Shown: positions 11,250 through 23,925, counted from the stretch's first letter. The stretch is DNA of 64,000 bases from Pomacea canaliculata (GCF_003073045.1 NC_037596.1:12087950-12151949), one strand, 5' to 3'. Numbers and translations are program-made. The notes: generated by a model not told the origin, from the letters alone.

Positions 11250-11640
11250 GTCCCTGATGGCTACGTAGGGGTGAGCTAGTCGTACAAGAACACAACAAAA
11301 ATGGAAATTGCCGCATAACCGTAGATTTTATTCAGAGTTTCACTCGGTGACTGGCCCGCCGTCTCTCCACTCTCATTTCCAAAATCAAAAAGCCTCTCTC
11401 AACTGTAAAGCTACGCTACGTATACTATCTCCGGCAAACCTTCCAGAATCATCCACTTCCTTTTCCCACGGTCTCATCCCGACCTTTCTCAGCCCACGTG
11501 CCAGTGGACACACCTACCCCGCCCTGTCTAGTCATTGTTGCCCCAAGTGGCTCAGGCAACTTCGTAACTTCGGGTGTAACAATAGACCCACTCGCCAGTA
11601 GCCATGTATGGGCAGTTCAAGGCTGGCTGTGTGCCATGAT
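11250..11640. other. GC-richer block of unknown nature
   Basis: This stretch between the locus A promoter and the plus-strand leader relic is clearly richer in G+C than its surroundings and has an open plus-strand frame (11308-11601) rich in S, P and H. No motif is recognisable and the equivalent divergent interval at locus B lacks it, so it is probably an inserted repeat. No target-site duplication was found by eye. Confidence 0.3.
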
Positions 11641-11796
11641 TGCATTTTTCTTTTACAAGTAAAGACAAGCCAGAGATAACCCTAAACTTGCCTATAAGCA
11701 GATAATGTAGCATTAAGAAAAAAAAAAAAGAACGTTGGTATACACATTACTTTATTCATAGCTCTTTGCTTTTAAAGTTTTGCAGATATTCCATAA

Positions 11797-11890
11797 ATGA
11801 GATTTGAAACGTCTATAAAATTTCTAATTCCTGAGATTTCAAACCATCAAGATTTTATAGTTTTAGCTTTGTTTCTTGTTGGAGCAAAAG
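11797..11890 (+). pseudogene. Leader exon relic of a plus-strand receptor (D')
   Basis: The ATG at 11797 opens 31 codons plus one base, ending at GGTAATT (phase 1). It is exactly the length of, and clearly homologous to, the locus D leader exon at 30630-30723; both begin M-R-x-E-T-S. This copy has the better hydrophobic core (D-F-I-V-L-A-L-F-L-V-G-A-K). DNA similarity to locus D extends on both sides, roughly 11640-12500 against 30470-31300, but no equivalent of the next exon was found before the repeat-rich region at 12.9 kb. I call it a remnant of a duplicated divergent partner gene; it could still be spliced to something unseen. Confidence 0.5.
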
Positions 11891-12894
11891 GTAATTGCCA
11901 AAACTACCAAATATCTATCTTTCTTTGAATCCGTTTGTCTCTTGCGGGCCCTTATCTGCGGTTTATTGACTGAAAATAAAAAAAAGCACCGAGAACTTCT
12001 TTTTCTCATAAAGTTCTTTTAATGTTTATATCATCTAGTCTGCTCTTTTTCTTCTTGCTGCACTGCGCATTAAATTTCTTTAAGTGATTTAGTTCGAGTG
12101 TGCTTGATTTAGGAAAAGATGGTTGCAGTGTGTTAGATACTTAACATGTGTAGACATAGAGCAGTATATGGTAGACTCAACATGCATAGACAAAGAACAG
12201 TGTGTTAGATAGAATTAACATTTGTAGACATACACAGAGCATCATAGCTGAGTAACTGTCGCTAAGCTGTAATTTAGGGAAAGTAACAACAAATAACTAT
12301 TGCCCCATAGACTGCAGTAGTCTCTTATTTAGCAGGTCATTTTTTTCTGGATCAAAATGAAGTGTAGAATATGAAATAACTCCGAGTAGGTGAGCCAAAG
12401 AAATTACTCTTATTCACCAACATTTGGTTTACCTCTATAATTGCGAATGCAATTACAGATGCTGTTATTGTAGTATAGTTTTTGGGTTGTCACAGATGGT
12501 GACAGGAATACAACCCAACAGATTATAACTTTATTGAAAAAATGATTGGAGTAGCGTCCCTTTGTACATCAGGTTTGAGTGAGGGGGCTGTCTGCAATTT
12601 TTTGCATTTTTATTAGTTTGTGTGTTTGGTGCCAACTGCGCAAGCTGGTGCTTTTTTTTTGTTTATTGTTTGTTTGCGTAGTTGCTGTGCAACAGTGTTT
12701 AACTTTTATTTTCTTTGCCACTTTCGGATTTCACGTTGGCTTTCCGACCTGCACTCACGGCCGTAAGAGCCAGCATGTGTCCCGGGGCAGACGACTTGCT
12801 AAGACAAATAGCTGGTCAAGTTCGTATATTCAAGAGTAACAAGAGGCTAAGGACAAACAAGGCTATGTCAGACAAATTAGTAACAAAGCTTGTT

Positions 12895-13480
12895 CTTCTT
12901 TCTTCTTCTTCTTCTTCTTCTTTCTTCTTCTTCTTTCTTTCTTCTTTCTTTCTTTTTCTTCTTCTTTCTTTCTTCTTTCTTTCTTCTTTCTTCTTCTTTC
13001 TTTCTTCTTCTTTCTTTTTCTTTCTTCTCTTCTTTCTTCTTTCTTTCTTCTTTTCTTCGTTCTTTTTCTTTTTTTCTTCTTCTTTCTTCTTTCTTCTTCT
13101 TCTTCTTTCTTTCTTCTTCTTCTCTTCTCTTCTTCTTTCTTCTTCTTTTTCTTTTTCTTCTTTCTTCTTCTTCTTCTTCTTCTTCTTCTTCTTCTTCTTC
13201 TTCTTCTTCTTTCTTTTCTTCTTTCTTCTTTCTTTCTTTTTCTTCTTCTTTCTTTCTCTTCTTCTTTCTTTCTTTCTTCTCTTTTCTTCTTTCTTCTTTT
13301 CTTTTTCTTCTTCTTCTTCTTCTTTCTTTCTTTCTTTCTCTTCTTTCTTCTTTCTTTCTTTCTTTCTTTCTTTTCTTCTTTCTTTCTTTTTCTTTCTTTT
13401 TTTTTTCTTTCTTTTTCTTTTCTTTCTTTTCTTTTCTTTTTCTTCTTTCTTCTTTCTTCTTCTTTCTTCTTCTTCGTTCC
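12895..13480. repeat. About 590-bp TTC/CTTT polypyrimidine tract
   Basis: The plus strand is almost pure C+T (TTC, CTTT and CTTCTT units, with a pure TTC core near 13160-13210). The complement is a GAA-type polypurine run. Long open frames in several reading frames on both strands (poly S/F/L or poly K/E/R) are artefacts of the composition. The tract directly abuts the 3' end of the minus-strand LINE relic at 13491, whose sequence ends GGAACGAAGAAG, so it probably grew from the LINE's 3' tail. Confidence 0.95.
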
Positions 13481-13490
13481 TATTCGCCCC

Positions 13491-14240
13491 CAGTGGAGCA
13501 TAGGGCCGCAACCACAGGCCGCCATCGGACCCGGTCCAGGACATCCCTTTCTAGTTGGGGCCATGTCATGCCAGCTGTCTCTGCCTCTCTGTAGACTGAT
13601 CGTCTCCACGTCTGTCTGGGTCTCCCAACCTTACGTCTTCCCTGTGGGTTCCAGCCCAGAGCTTGTCGCGTTATATTGTCGGCTGGCTTTCGTAGAGTGT
13701 GGCCAATCCAGCCATTCCACTTCCGCTTCTTGATGTCTTGGCTGGCAGGCTTTTGGTTGGCTCTTCTCCCACAGGTCGGTATTGGAGATCTTCTAAGGCT
13801 ACATCGGATGTTAAAATGCGGCGCAGACAGTTGTTGACGAATGTCTGTATCTTGTTGGTGATGGCATTTGTCACCGCCATTGTCTCAGATCCATACAGAA
13901 GGACTGACTTTACATTGGTATTATAGTCATGCGGATTCTTGGTTTGGTAGAGACAAAGCCTTGGAGTGCGCAGATAGGTCATAGGGTGTGGAATGCAAGC
14001 CTGGCTTTGTTTATTCGGCTTCTGACATCTTCATCTGTACCTCCGTTCTTTGCTGCTGACTATGCTGCCAAGGTAGGTGAAACGGTCAGACTCTGTAATA
14101 CATTCTCCATGTAGTTGGAGTGGGGCTTCTTGCTTTGTGCTGACCCTCATTACCTCCGTCTACAAAGCATTGTGCTTGTTCCTAATTCCAACTGTCTGAT
14201 TGTCTACCAGCAAGTCAGCCTTATATCACCTCCCCACCAC
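13491..14240 (-). mobile_element. LINE relic, C-terminal end of an RTE-like ORF2
   Basis: Reading on the minus strand, fragments of a reverse-transcriptase C-terminal region are visible in shifted frames: F-T-Y-L-G-S-I-V-S-S near 14080, N-V-K-S-V-L-L-Y-G-S-E-T then C-L-R-R-I-L, and further on W-N-P-Q-G-R-R-K-V-G-R-P-R-Q-T-W-R-R. These are the typical closing motifs of endonuclease-type LINE ORF2 proteins. It is truncated at 5' and carries frameshifts, so it is inactive. Relatives at 29195-29600 (minus) and 37270-37620 (plus) look like the same or a sister family. Confidence 0.75.
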
Positions 14241-14259
14241 TGGCAGAAAACAAGCTGAA

Positions 14260-17200
14260 GGTTACTCTCAATATCAGTAAGTCATCCGTGCGCTACTCCA
14301 GTCGGACTCTGTGAATCCGTTATTAAACTTTACAAGGTTTTGCTGTTTTGGTACATTGTAAAGTGGTGAGCATCTTGCCTCCAACTCCTAGGTTACGTAG
14401 AACATACCAAATTTTGTTTATGTACGGAAAGAAGTTGTATTGACCAAACAGTTACAACATAGCATGGACTGCGTCCTGTTCGTGTATTTCTTTCCTAATG
14501 ACAGATATAATCTTCGTGATAGAGACTGTTCGGCCCTTCACATTACTGTAATTTTTTCCATCGCCATGAGCTGTAGAGAGTCATGCCTAGTAATTTGAGC
14601 CAGCCTTTAAGTACAAATCGAAATGCTATTATTATTTAGAAGCTTTAGTTGAAATTCAAAAAGAAATTAAAAAGTCCAAAATGAATTCATACGACAGACT
14701 GGTAAGTAAATTTTCTCCACATCAATACCCTCCTCTTGGCAAATCACAGACATTGCAGTCTACGGTGTATTGTTATTGATTCTCTGTTACTAAATAGCTG
14801 CATTGAGTTAATTTTTCCAGGTATGTTATTGTTCAAAAAATGTGTAAACACATTTCAAATTTGCGTTTGTCAAAGTTAATTTTCTGTCAGTTTTTATTTG
14901 ATGGATGGTTAGCTTCCATCATTCAATTTTTATTTTACAGTTACTACAGTGACTGCCGATAATGACTTTTTACTATTAAAAATCTAATATAACATAAAAA
15001 TTTGATACATAGTTATCGATGTAAAAACTTACTTCTTCCTTATTTAGCTGAATTCAAAATTTACTTTTTACTTACTCTCATTTGTTTCAGTTTAAACTAC
15101 TTATAAATTTGTCGCCCTCAATTATTTTAGCTGATTGGAGTCGCACATCAATGGTCCCCTCACACTGTTAGTAGTTAGCATTGTGCTGGATAAGAATAAG
15201 ATTGATGATGTGTTTGTGACTGCTTTGCTATATTACTTGTAGACCAAAACGGTGTAGAAAATGGGGGTGCATTTGATTTTTGTTAATCACATTTATTCAG
15301 GTAACACATAAAATACAATATCTTAAAAATATAAAACAAACAGCATATGCTCATAATTAGTAACAGTCATTTAAGAGTACATACATCTGCCAAGCAAGTT
15401 GCCTAAAACAATGTATTCATAATCTCTTATCAGTGTTTGTTCCACTCACAGTTACCTAAAGCATATCACATACTTGTGTTCTTATCTTCTTTCATTTATA
15501 ACTGCTCCTAATAACTTTCAACACAATTTTTTACAAGGTCGTTTGACCTGTCCTCCTTTTTTTTTCTTTTTTTTCTTTTTTTGAATATCATGAGACCGAA
15601 ACATCTTTCATTATGACATGAGAGTGAGATTGAATTTATTATAAAGGGCGAATGAAAAATAATTCATTATAATCTTTCCTCAGACTGCCACTGCAGTTAA
15701 GTATTATGTTCGAAGGTGAGAAATCTTAACCAAACACGTGTAAGCGAGTATGTGTTCTTTTCACGTTTTACATAAATCAAGCACAAAAGCCATTGCAGGT
15801 GCCCTTGATCCCTTGTGCCATAGGCTAGCTGCACAGCAATAATTATGTACCTAATGTCAAGCATACATAGTTTTAAGTAATCATAAAGTCATTTATATTT
15901 ATATTTACAGGATTCAGTATTTAAGTCTAATTAACATGTTTATAGGGTATCCAGTCTTTTGCAAATTTTTCTTCGTTTATTTCTATACATGCATTTAATT
16001 TTGTAATTGTATATGTGTGTTTCAATATTCAAATAAAGTGTTCTAGCTGTGGGGCAGCTTTTTCAAAACTGCAAGAATATATGTACTTGCTTTCAAGCAG
16101 TAAAACTAAATCTATTAAAACGTCTTTCTCAAAGTTATTACTGCATCTAAATAGGACAAAATGTTCACTGATAGTTATCCTTGGTGCTATTTATCATTTG
16201 ACTAATATGCAGTTTTGCAAGTTTCTCTAAAAGTCTTTGACATACTCACAATTCCACAATATATGCTGAATATTTTTTTTTCACCTCTGCAAAGCTCACA
16301 GAAGTCATCATCTTCTAGTCCCATGTGGAAAAAACTATTTTTGCCACAGTACTCTGGGTAACAATCTGATTTGAAGCCTTTGAAACTTAATATCTTTTAT
16401 ATTAGCCATTGTTTTAAATATAACATGCTAATCAATATTTCTGTTCACACTTCCAACCCATTTTAAAAAGCAATTCATCAAATGTGTCTTAGATATCATT
16501 TTGTCATAATTAATCATAGTGTGGCGCCCTGTTTGTACAAATCAAATTATTCTAAAAGATTTGTTTTCGTCATTTTTAACAGAAGATAATTTTGTTATAT
16601 TCATTCTAATTAGATTCTTTGTCTTTTTGTTTTTATCCTCCTTCATCCGCCCACTTCCTTTTCCTTTTACTTACTATTGTGATTTTACTGTCAACACACT
16701 TTGGCAAAACAAAGTAACCCCGAGTTATGCACATTCCCTCTTTATTTTGCCTATTAGCAATAACTCAATGTTTGTGTTGTAGGAATGATGGCAACATTAT
16801 GCATGCACTTAAATGTGTATTATGAAAAGGAGTTTTATATTGACTGCATTGCATTAAAGATATTTATATAATTACTAAAAGAAACACAGTGTCTATATAT
16901 TTCTATTTATTTATACACATGATTAAAAAGTATATTCTAAACTATGCATCTTTAAATTCAAAATGTATGTAGATGTGTATGTCCATATTTTTAAAATGCT
17001 ACACATATTCAGGGGAAGACAACTTGACTAACAAGTCAACATACAGACCATACAAACATTAGACCATCTTATTGTTCACTACGGAAAGACTAGCCTGTGT
17101 ACTTTGGCCAGGGGTGACTTACATAATTCTCAGATCATGCTCTCTTTTCCTGTTATAGGGTTTATATATCCGTGTTCGAGATGTTTGCGCATGATACGTT

Positions 17201-17860
17201 CTCATCCTCTTCCGAGTCCACTTTTGAGGTACTACTTCGCTTACAGGCTGTTCAAGGAGGACAGTTCGACGAAGGGACCATCAGTTCCTGAAATATCCTG
17301 CATTTCTCCATCTGCGTATAATTATGTAGACACGTCAATGCAAACTTCCTGGTTTACAACGAAAGGCAAAAACGACTAAAGGTCTGTCCTCTTACTTGAC
17401 AAAGTGGACCACCGAAACTGCCATCTGAGACTACAGGATCCTATATCGTCCACTTAGTGCTTTATTTTAATTTTAATCGTTATTTTAATTAAAACTAACA
17501 ATACCAAATTTACTTCTTTATTAAATACTTATAAAGTCCGTTTTTGTCATGTAGTCATCTGTTCTGTTTACTGGGTATATCCATCAGAAATCGCTTCAGT
17601 CTTCCTTTATCTGTTGGTTTATTTTGTTTTTGCAATCTCGTGCTGGAGGGACGATAGAACTCGTTGCGATGGTGGCATACTCTGTTTTCGTCTCAAGCTC
17701 GACAACGGCCTTCGGCGAACTCGAAGTGGTGAAAACTAGATCTCCATATATTAGTCCGTTATCATCCCTTTGACGGGTAGGCTTCTGTTAAATGCATAAC
17801 AATGACTTATTATAACTAAAGCAAGTCTGATAATATTCTCTATTTTAAAAAGCAAAATTC
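14260..17860. other. No recognisable gene
   Basis: An AT-rich interval. Short open frames on the plus strand (16015-16230, 16519-16782, 17104-17379) show no recognisable family, splice context or codon pattern. A poly-T-rich patch occurs near 15560-15580. By position it lies between locus A's divergent partner relic and the 3' end of locus B. Confidence 0.5.
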
Positions 17861-17867
17861 CTGCTAC

Positions 17868-17920
17868 AGGCGCACACACACACAGGCGCACACACCCACA
17901 GACACAGACACACATCCCTC
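17868..17920. repeat. CA-rich microsatellite
   Basis: An imperfect run of CA units broken by GGCG and CCAGA interruptions. No associated gene. Confidence 0.8.
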
Positions 17921-17929
17921 TACATATAT

Positions 17930-18215
17930 GAAGGCCAAAGTCCGAAATCGGCCAAAGTGGGAAGTGTCCGGCGAAAACGAGAATTGGCAAATGTTGTAAA
18001 TGTCCGATCCTTTTTTTTTTTGTATCGTTTAAAGGCCGAAGAGTGTAACCTGAACATCTGGCTTACGGACACAGTTTGGCCAGGGATCTCCTGGCACTTC
18101 ATCAAATTGCCGGGCAAAGTAGCCTATACACTGGGCATATCAGGTAGATTGGGCCTTGACCATACCTCTTGGCAAAAGTGCGAAATGGCCTGTCGATTCA
18201 GGAACTAACCAAACT
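17930..18215. other. GC-richer unclassified block
   Basis: This has higher GC than its surroundings, with GGCCAAAGT and GTCCG motifs repeated and partly inverted on its left side. The minus strand offers a short frame (17920-18117) I do not recognise. It may be a worn repeat; no termini or target duplication were seen. Confidence 0.3.
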
Positions 18216-18229
18216 TCGGGGTTTGACCG

Positions 18230-20250
18230 TTATATATATACACGTGCGTGTTAGTGAGGGAGTAGTGAAAAACGAAATTATTTCAGTAAAATTTTGAATA
18301 AAACAAGCTGATGTTTACCTTTAACCATAAAATCATTAGCTTAGTAATTTTCTTTTTTTCTGCCAACATCAGAAGAGCTTTCCTGTCAAGCAAATTAATT
18401 TTGACGCTTCATTCACGCATGCTAATAATATCTGTCACTTTGCCTTGTGCCGTATCCGACGTGGAAATAAGAGTAGGCTTACCATTTCTGTAGAGTTATC
18501 AGTGTCAACAACAGGAGTCATCTTGCCTGTAAAAGATTGAGCAATCATTTGTATTACTACTTGATTATAATATTATAAAAAATACCAAACATCACTCGCT
18601 CTCACCCAAACGTGAATGAGCTTAGAAAGCTTTTTGGACAACTTAATGGTGCGTGCGTGTGCGTATGTGTGGACGAGTATGCATGCATGCATATGTTTGT
18701 GCTACAATCAAACCTGCTCGAGCAACAAATGCACTTATGAACTGACTGTCTCTACCATTAACCTAAGCCTAAGTATTCCTTAGCGGGTTGTTGTTATCGC
18801 ACGGAAACACAGGCTTTTCCAGAGAACTACTTAGAGCAACAACGCATTTGAGTTGTCTGAATACCAAGTACACAGATCTGTCCAAAATGGAATAAGGGAA
18901 GCCTCTTCTTCGCTATCCATTTTCTCTCTCACACACACATATTGTGTGCATCAGCACGCATTCTAACCTGCCTGTCTGCTTTCCAAAAATACACAGTATC
19001 CATATCTCTAGTATATTTTTCTATGAACATACCAACCCATTCTTATGTTCCTCAGCCCATTCCTACATCGTTCCTACTTTGTACCTTGCTATGTTTCTTA
19101 CCTCGTTTGTTTGTACGTTCCTAGTTTGTTCCTACATTACAACGTTCCTTCTTTTTTACCTGTATCGCTCCTTTCATAAAAAATCGAATATTCATCCAAG
19201 TCTCAGTTACCTAGCTCTTCTGTCATTTTCTACTCTGTTTTAGTTAATTGTAACCTTCTCTCGGATTTCTAGGGTCACTAATATCATGTAAGCCAGTAAG
19301 GTGTACTAGTTTATATTAACCTTTTATCGCTCGCTTCTTCTCCTTGCGAACAGCACTTACTGAAGCATAAATGTCTCCTTTTGCTCCCTCATCATTTCCT
19401 GACAATACAAAAATGTATGTTATGTAGTGAACACTTTTGTCTTCCTCTGTCTGATTCAATCTTATAATTAAGATCAGGTAGCTACTTATTTCCAGAAACG
19501 TAAATAGGTGTGGCTTCTCCCTACAAGCCACAATTAATTAATCCTTTTTAAAAAAACAATAATTACAAAGCTGTTGTAGTTTACACCCGATGAAGAGTGC
19601 TGCTGAAAATACATTAGCCTATCCCTCTATATCTGCTCTCGATCCTTTTCTTGCGGTTATCTCTTTGTGTTCTCGCTCTTTGCACTTTCCTTGTATAGTT
19701 TTTTTTATCTTTCTTCCTCACCCTATTTATTTCTGTAAGTCTTGAGTACAAATTCACCAGCACAACCAAGAATTCAAGAGGTCAGTAAGATAGCCCTGTG
19801 AAAACTCTTTAAGACATAGCAATCTCATTCAAAATGTTAACCTTTTCAGAAATGGAGGACAAAGAAAGAGAAACATAGCAGAGATCGACAGAGAAAATAG
19901 AATGGAAGGTAAGAAAGCTGAAGAGGAATGATTTTTATTTAGTCCTGCTTATATGATATTTTTTGTAATTGATTTCTTAAATAACACCTTTCTTCTTCAT
20001 TTTCTTGTTCTTGCGAACATCTGCGGATGACAAGTAAGTCTGGCCATACGTTTCATCATGATGAGCTGATGAAAAATAATCCACACACACCAGTCATAAG
20101 TGGAACAAGCAAACTGATTTATTCATTGATCTGTTCTTTTCACAACAATAAACTGTATGATGTATGTAGCTACAACCAATTTTCTTTATATGGAGTTGAT
20201 GGTAGACTTAAACCCAATGTCTCGACAGTCTTATGAAAGGTCTTATGAAG
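18230..20250. other. No recognisable gene
   Basis: Mixed AT-rich sequence with CA/TG-rich patches (18640-18690, 18930-18945). Small open frames overlap each other on both strands and have no family resemblance. Confidence 0.5.
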
Positions 20251-20257
20251 CAATAAT

Positions 20258-20503
20258 TCATGAAAACGTTATTGGAGTCAAGAGAAAATAAAGCCAACGA
20301 GAGAAGTATGAGAGCTCACGAGAGTCTGACTGAGCGGAGCTCATGTCGTCACGTGACCGCACGTGTTGAGAGGGTGGAGGGTGGGCTGGAGCCCTGGATG
20401 CTGTCACTGGAAGAGAAAAGTCTCTGTTGGGAGGACGGAAGGTGTTGGTGACATCGTTTCTGTTATTTACTCCTCCACTTGTCCCATACATGTCGTTCAC
20501 GAT
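20258..20503 (-). CDS. Candidate cytoplasmic-tail exon, locus B
   Basis: A minus-strand frame stays open to a TGA at its end. A usable acceptor (TTCCATGTCAAAG) gives incoming phase 1, matching locus B. The peptide is polar and S/P/N-rich (G-G-V-N-N-R-N-D-V-T-N-T-F-R-P-P-N, then A-P-A-H-P-P-P-S-Q-H), as often seen in receptor tails, with no ITIM or ITAM motif. It lies about 2.6 kb downstream of the transmembrane exon with another phase 1-1 candidate exon (20717-20755) before it. The region is GC-rich and contains GTCACGTGACCGCACGTG, so a regulatory element is an alternative. Confidence 0.35.
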   Translation of the reverse strand: MVNDMYGTSGGVNNRNDVTNTFRPPNRDFSLPVTASRAPAHPPPSQHVRSRDDMSSAQSDSRELSYFSRWLYFLLTPITFS

Positions 20504-20716
20504 CATCGCTTTGACATGGAAAACAACTTTAACAAAATTACTGACTGCCTTTATATGTCTATTACAGTCTTAAAAAATTGTCATCGAGTTCTTTTCCTTC
20601 CAAATCACTAATAAATAAATAAATAAAAATAATCAATCACCCCTTCATCCATTCATCCATCCAATGTAATCTCTGTTTACTAAGACTGCACTGTTTATTT
20701 AATTTCAAATACTTAC

Positions 20717-20755
20717 TTGTTCCTTCTGTAGTGTTGTTTGAGTTTCTTCTTTCCT
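20717..20755 (-). CDS. Candidate 39-nt exon, locus B
   Basis: Acceptor GGCCTACAG and donor GTAAGT bracket 39 nt in phase 1-1, encoding E-R-R-N-S-N-N-T-T-E-G-T. It is compatible with the phase-1 exit of the transmembrane exon and the phase-1 entry of the candidate tail exon at 20503. The evidence is splice consensus and frame only. Confidence 0.35.
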
Positions 20756-20799
20756 CTGTAGGCCTATGAGTACATTTAAAGTTAGAGTTATTTGTTTAG

Positions 20800-23075
20800 T
20801 CAAGGTATTATCTATTCCTGATCAGTAAGAAATAGTCTGTGCTATAGCTTGCCTGCTTGTCTATCCTATCTTCCCCGGAAAATTATTTAACCACAAGGTT
20901 GATTCATTTATTATAAAAATAAGATGCTGCAGGCAATGTTTACAAAGTCTGCATATGTTCAATGTTTAGGATATAAATGTTGCATTTCCTCTTGGTGCAT
21001 TGCTATAACGAAGCCGATGTATACATGTTTGTGCGCGAGTTTTTGCTTAATATCTGGGCAGCGGTTTGCAAATTTAATTTTGTTAGTTATATAAGCGTGA
21101 AACATATCTGTTGTTCTAAATTATTTCAGAGTTAAAAACCATAGAAATAATAAAACTTTATCTCTATAAGTTTATCTTATCATCTTTTAACTCTAAATGA
21201 AAATAAACATGAATGATAGCAAATCGGCTCACTCCAGTAAAATCACAATAGTACATAAAGGGAAAATGAAGCGGGCGGATGAAAGAGAATGAGCTCAATA
21301 AGACAAGTTTCCAGACCAAAGTGGGATAAAATAGGCAACCAGCTTGCTCAGAAGAGAAATCAGCAGTAAATAGACATTTTAAATCTGGCTTAAATGTTAC
21401 AAATAAATGAAGTCTTTAGGGATAGGCGCAAAAGCTTGAAATGGTTAACCAGGAAGCAAAATAGCCGATGTGAAAGCCTTTCTAGCCCACAACAAGGGAT
21501 TTCCGTTAAAGGTAGATGGGCTGACGCATAGAGAAAACTACTCGACTGACTGGGTTCCAGAATGTTCAGAGACAGGAATGAGCAACAGTAACACAGAGTA
21601 GTTGTCTTGCAGCTAACAACCAGTGTAGTTCTGTGAAAAACTGTGCAGTTTGGCCAAGATTCAACTTATGTTCTAAAAATGAGAACATAATAAAATTCCA
21701 TTCAGATCAATCCCTAAACGAGACCTGTTCACTGGGGAAAGGAACAGAAGGGGACTAGTACTTAACAAAGTTCTCTACAGTAGGTCTGCCATGGGAATAA
21801 ATGTTTACCCTTTTACTTTCGTGAGCCTCCTTTTCCCTTATCCATTTCGGCATCGACTTCCACCAAAGGTTAACCAAAGGGCTGTTTAATACAGTATTGG
21901 GCCGGATCACATAATTCGGATCAGCGAGGATCAGTACTAGCACTTTTGCCATAAGTTCATAAACCCTTTCGGGAATTCAAAATGCTTCAAACATCTTCGT
22001 TGTAAGTCTAGTATATCTGGCAGGAAATTTAGAGCAATAAAATGTTTTGATTCTTTTACGACACCTGGAGATGTCCACATCTAGCACCTGTAAAGGAAGT
22101 TGCAGGCTTTAAGAAATTTTTACTGCAGATACATGTTGGCCAAGATTAGATGCTTTACATGCATTCGTCACATTGCATGCTATCAATTTAACAACAGATG
22201 ATTTGTAGGCAGCTAAAATCTCTAGGATATGAACAACGCTGTTAGAACATGAGATTGTCAGAACAAGCAAAGTACGTGCATCCCTCCCGTGAATTTCCCG
22301 TTCTCTCAACCTTAAAGGGTCTGCTTAAAACCGGGTCCGCTGGAGACGTTTTGTTGCTGCCCAATGGTCCTCAGGGAGTAACAAGGAATAAACTAAACTT
22401 AAGAATAACGAGACAGAGTTTTAAAAAATACAAACTTACCTAGCTGTTACTTCTGCACCATCAAATTTCAAGCGGCACCGAAGACACAAAATCATGCAAC
22501 AAAAATCTCATGTATCTATTATTCAAACTAAAATTATTATGGTCAGGTTAATTTTTAAGCTCACTGAATCAATGGCAGATAAAGTTTCAGGTAACATATA
22601 ACCATTACAATGAATATTTTGATAAATCGAAACAAGAATCCTATACACGGTTTGGAACTACAAAACCCCCAAAACGTATGATGCTACAAAATCTGCAACC
22701 GGGAAAAAATATGTATATGCACACTCAAAATAATCCATGTAGCAGATAAAATTGTCATTTACCAGTGGGGAAATTCTAACCTCCATAAATAGCTTTCCTA
22801 AATAACCTGTTGGCAGTGTAGAGCTAAAATGCAGTTAACTGAATCATGTAAGCTTTCTTTGCACCACAATATTTCCTGGGTGTGCTTAGCGAGTCCTGCC
22901 TTGTTTAGACTGATTTCTAACATATTGACCAGATTGTTATGAAAGTCTTTTACCAGTTCACTGAGATGGCAAAGTAGCTAAAAACCTTAGAATAAGAGTA
23001 TTAAAAAAACAAAAGCATAAACTTTTCAGAAATTTCAATGGCAAGTATAAATAATAGACATAATGTTTAACAGAA
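20800..23075. other. Presumed intron of locus B; no confident exon
   Basis: A minus-strand frame at 21755-21952 (K-W-I-R-E-K-E-A-H-E-S-K-R) is the only protein-like stretch, and a donor motif at about 22438 follows a possible 13-nt exon; neither can be assigned. The rest is AT-rich and featureless to the eye. Confidence 0.4.
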
Positions 23076-23081
23076 ACATGC

Positions 23082-23207
23082 CTTGTTTGTGTTCTTTGGT
23101 GATTATTTTAATACGAACGACGACAATGGTAAAAACAGCAGCAAGCAAGACACCACCACCCAAGAGACCAACTGTTGTTAACACACCGACGGCTGTCGTC
23201 TCAGACA
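23082..23207 (-). CDS. Transmembrane exon of Ig receptor, locus B
   Basis: This 126-nt phase 1-1 exon has an acceptor AACTCACAG. It encodes S-E-T-T-A-V-G-V-L-T-T-V-G-L-L-G-G-G-V followed by L-L-A-A-V-F-T-I-V-V-V and a basic R-I-K-I-I-T-K-E-H-K. It is a clear single-pass helix with a stop-transfer sequence, equivalent in position to 4854-4991. The donor at the conserved place reads AAG|GCATGT rather than GT, so the next intron would be of the GC-AG type or the site is mutated. It joins the Ig3 exon in frame. Confidence 0.7.
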
Positions 23208-23637
23208 CTGTGAGTTAAGGAAAGATTCTGGTATACACATTCTATGTGTGGGTTAGCCTAATTGAAGCTGCACGAGTTTTTATATTAGCAAAGCAATGAA
23301 GGCTTGCTGTCACAAACTGGATGACTATTTTACAGACATTCATAGGAAATAATACTGTAAGTTTTCAATAGTACTGGTAGTAGAATTTAACATTTTATAA
23401 CAAAGATGTAAATAGTACTATGTGCAATAGGATTTACAGTGAACACATATTGTACCTTTAATACATATTTTTATGATAAACAGCAACATTCTCTAAGGAT
23501 TATGATGATTTATTTTTCAGTATTTTCAGTTCGTATACCAACATAAAGCTAAACGCAACTAATAAACACTTTGAAAGTTTTCGTATTTTATGTTGTGTTT
23601 TTGCTTTACGGCAACAGAAATGAGTTGACATACGTAC

Positions 23638-23925
23638 TGGAATATTTAGTGATGTTCACTGTTGTGCTGGCAGAACCTATTTCATTGCCAAGAGTTATTT
23701 TCCAGCTTCCTTGGGAAATGTTTTCTTCCAGATGAAGCAACAACACCAGATTAGGAGGATCTCCACTCAGGTTGCATTTCACCTTCGGTATGAATGTATC
23801 CTCTGACGGGGTCGGTGTCAGGGAACATTTATTGAATATTGTTGTGTGTGCCTTTACACGAAATGGTACTTTCTCGAATTCTGAGGAAACAAGCGTTACA
23901 GGACCGTCAACAAACTGAGGAGCAC
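23638..23925 (-). CDS. Third Ig-like domain exon, locus B
   Basis: A 288-nt phase 1-1 exon (acceptor GTTTACAG, donor GTACGT), 96 residues, beginning G-A-P-Q-F-V-D-G-P-V. It is colinear without gaps with the locus A copy at 5375-5662, sharing F-R-V-K-A-H-T-T, T-F-I-P-K-V-K-C-N-L-S-G and the C-terminal G-S-W-K-I-T-L-G-N-E. Two cysteines and sequons N-L-S, N-I-S and N-I-T are present. Membrane-proximal extracellular domain by position. Confidence 0.8.

Noticed and set aside
12715..13609. Long open frames (234-262 codons) across the TTC tract on both strands
   Set aside because: They are poly-S/F/L and poly-K/E/R translations of a simple repeat; no codon or domain signal.
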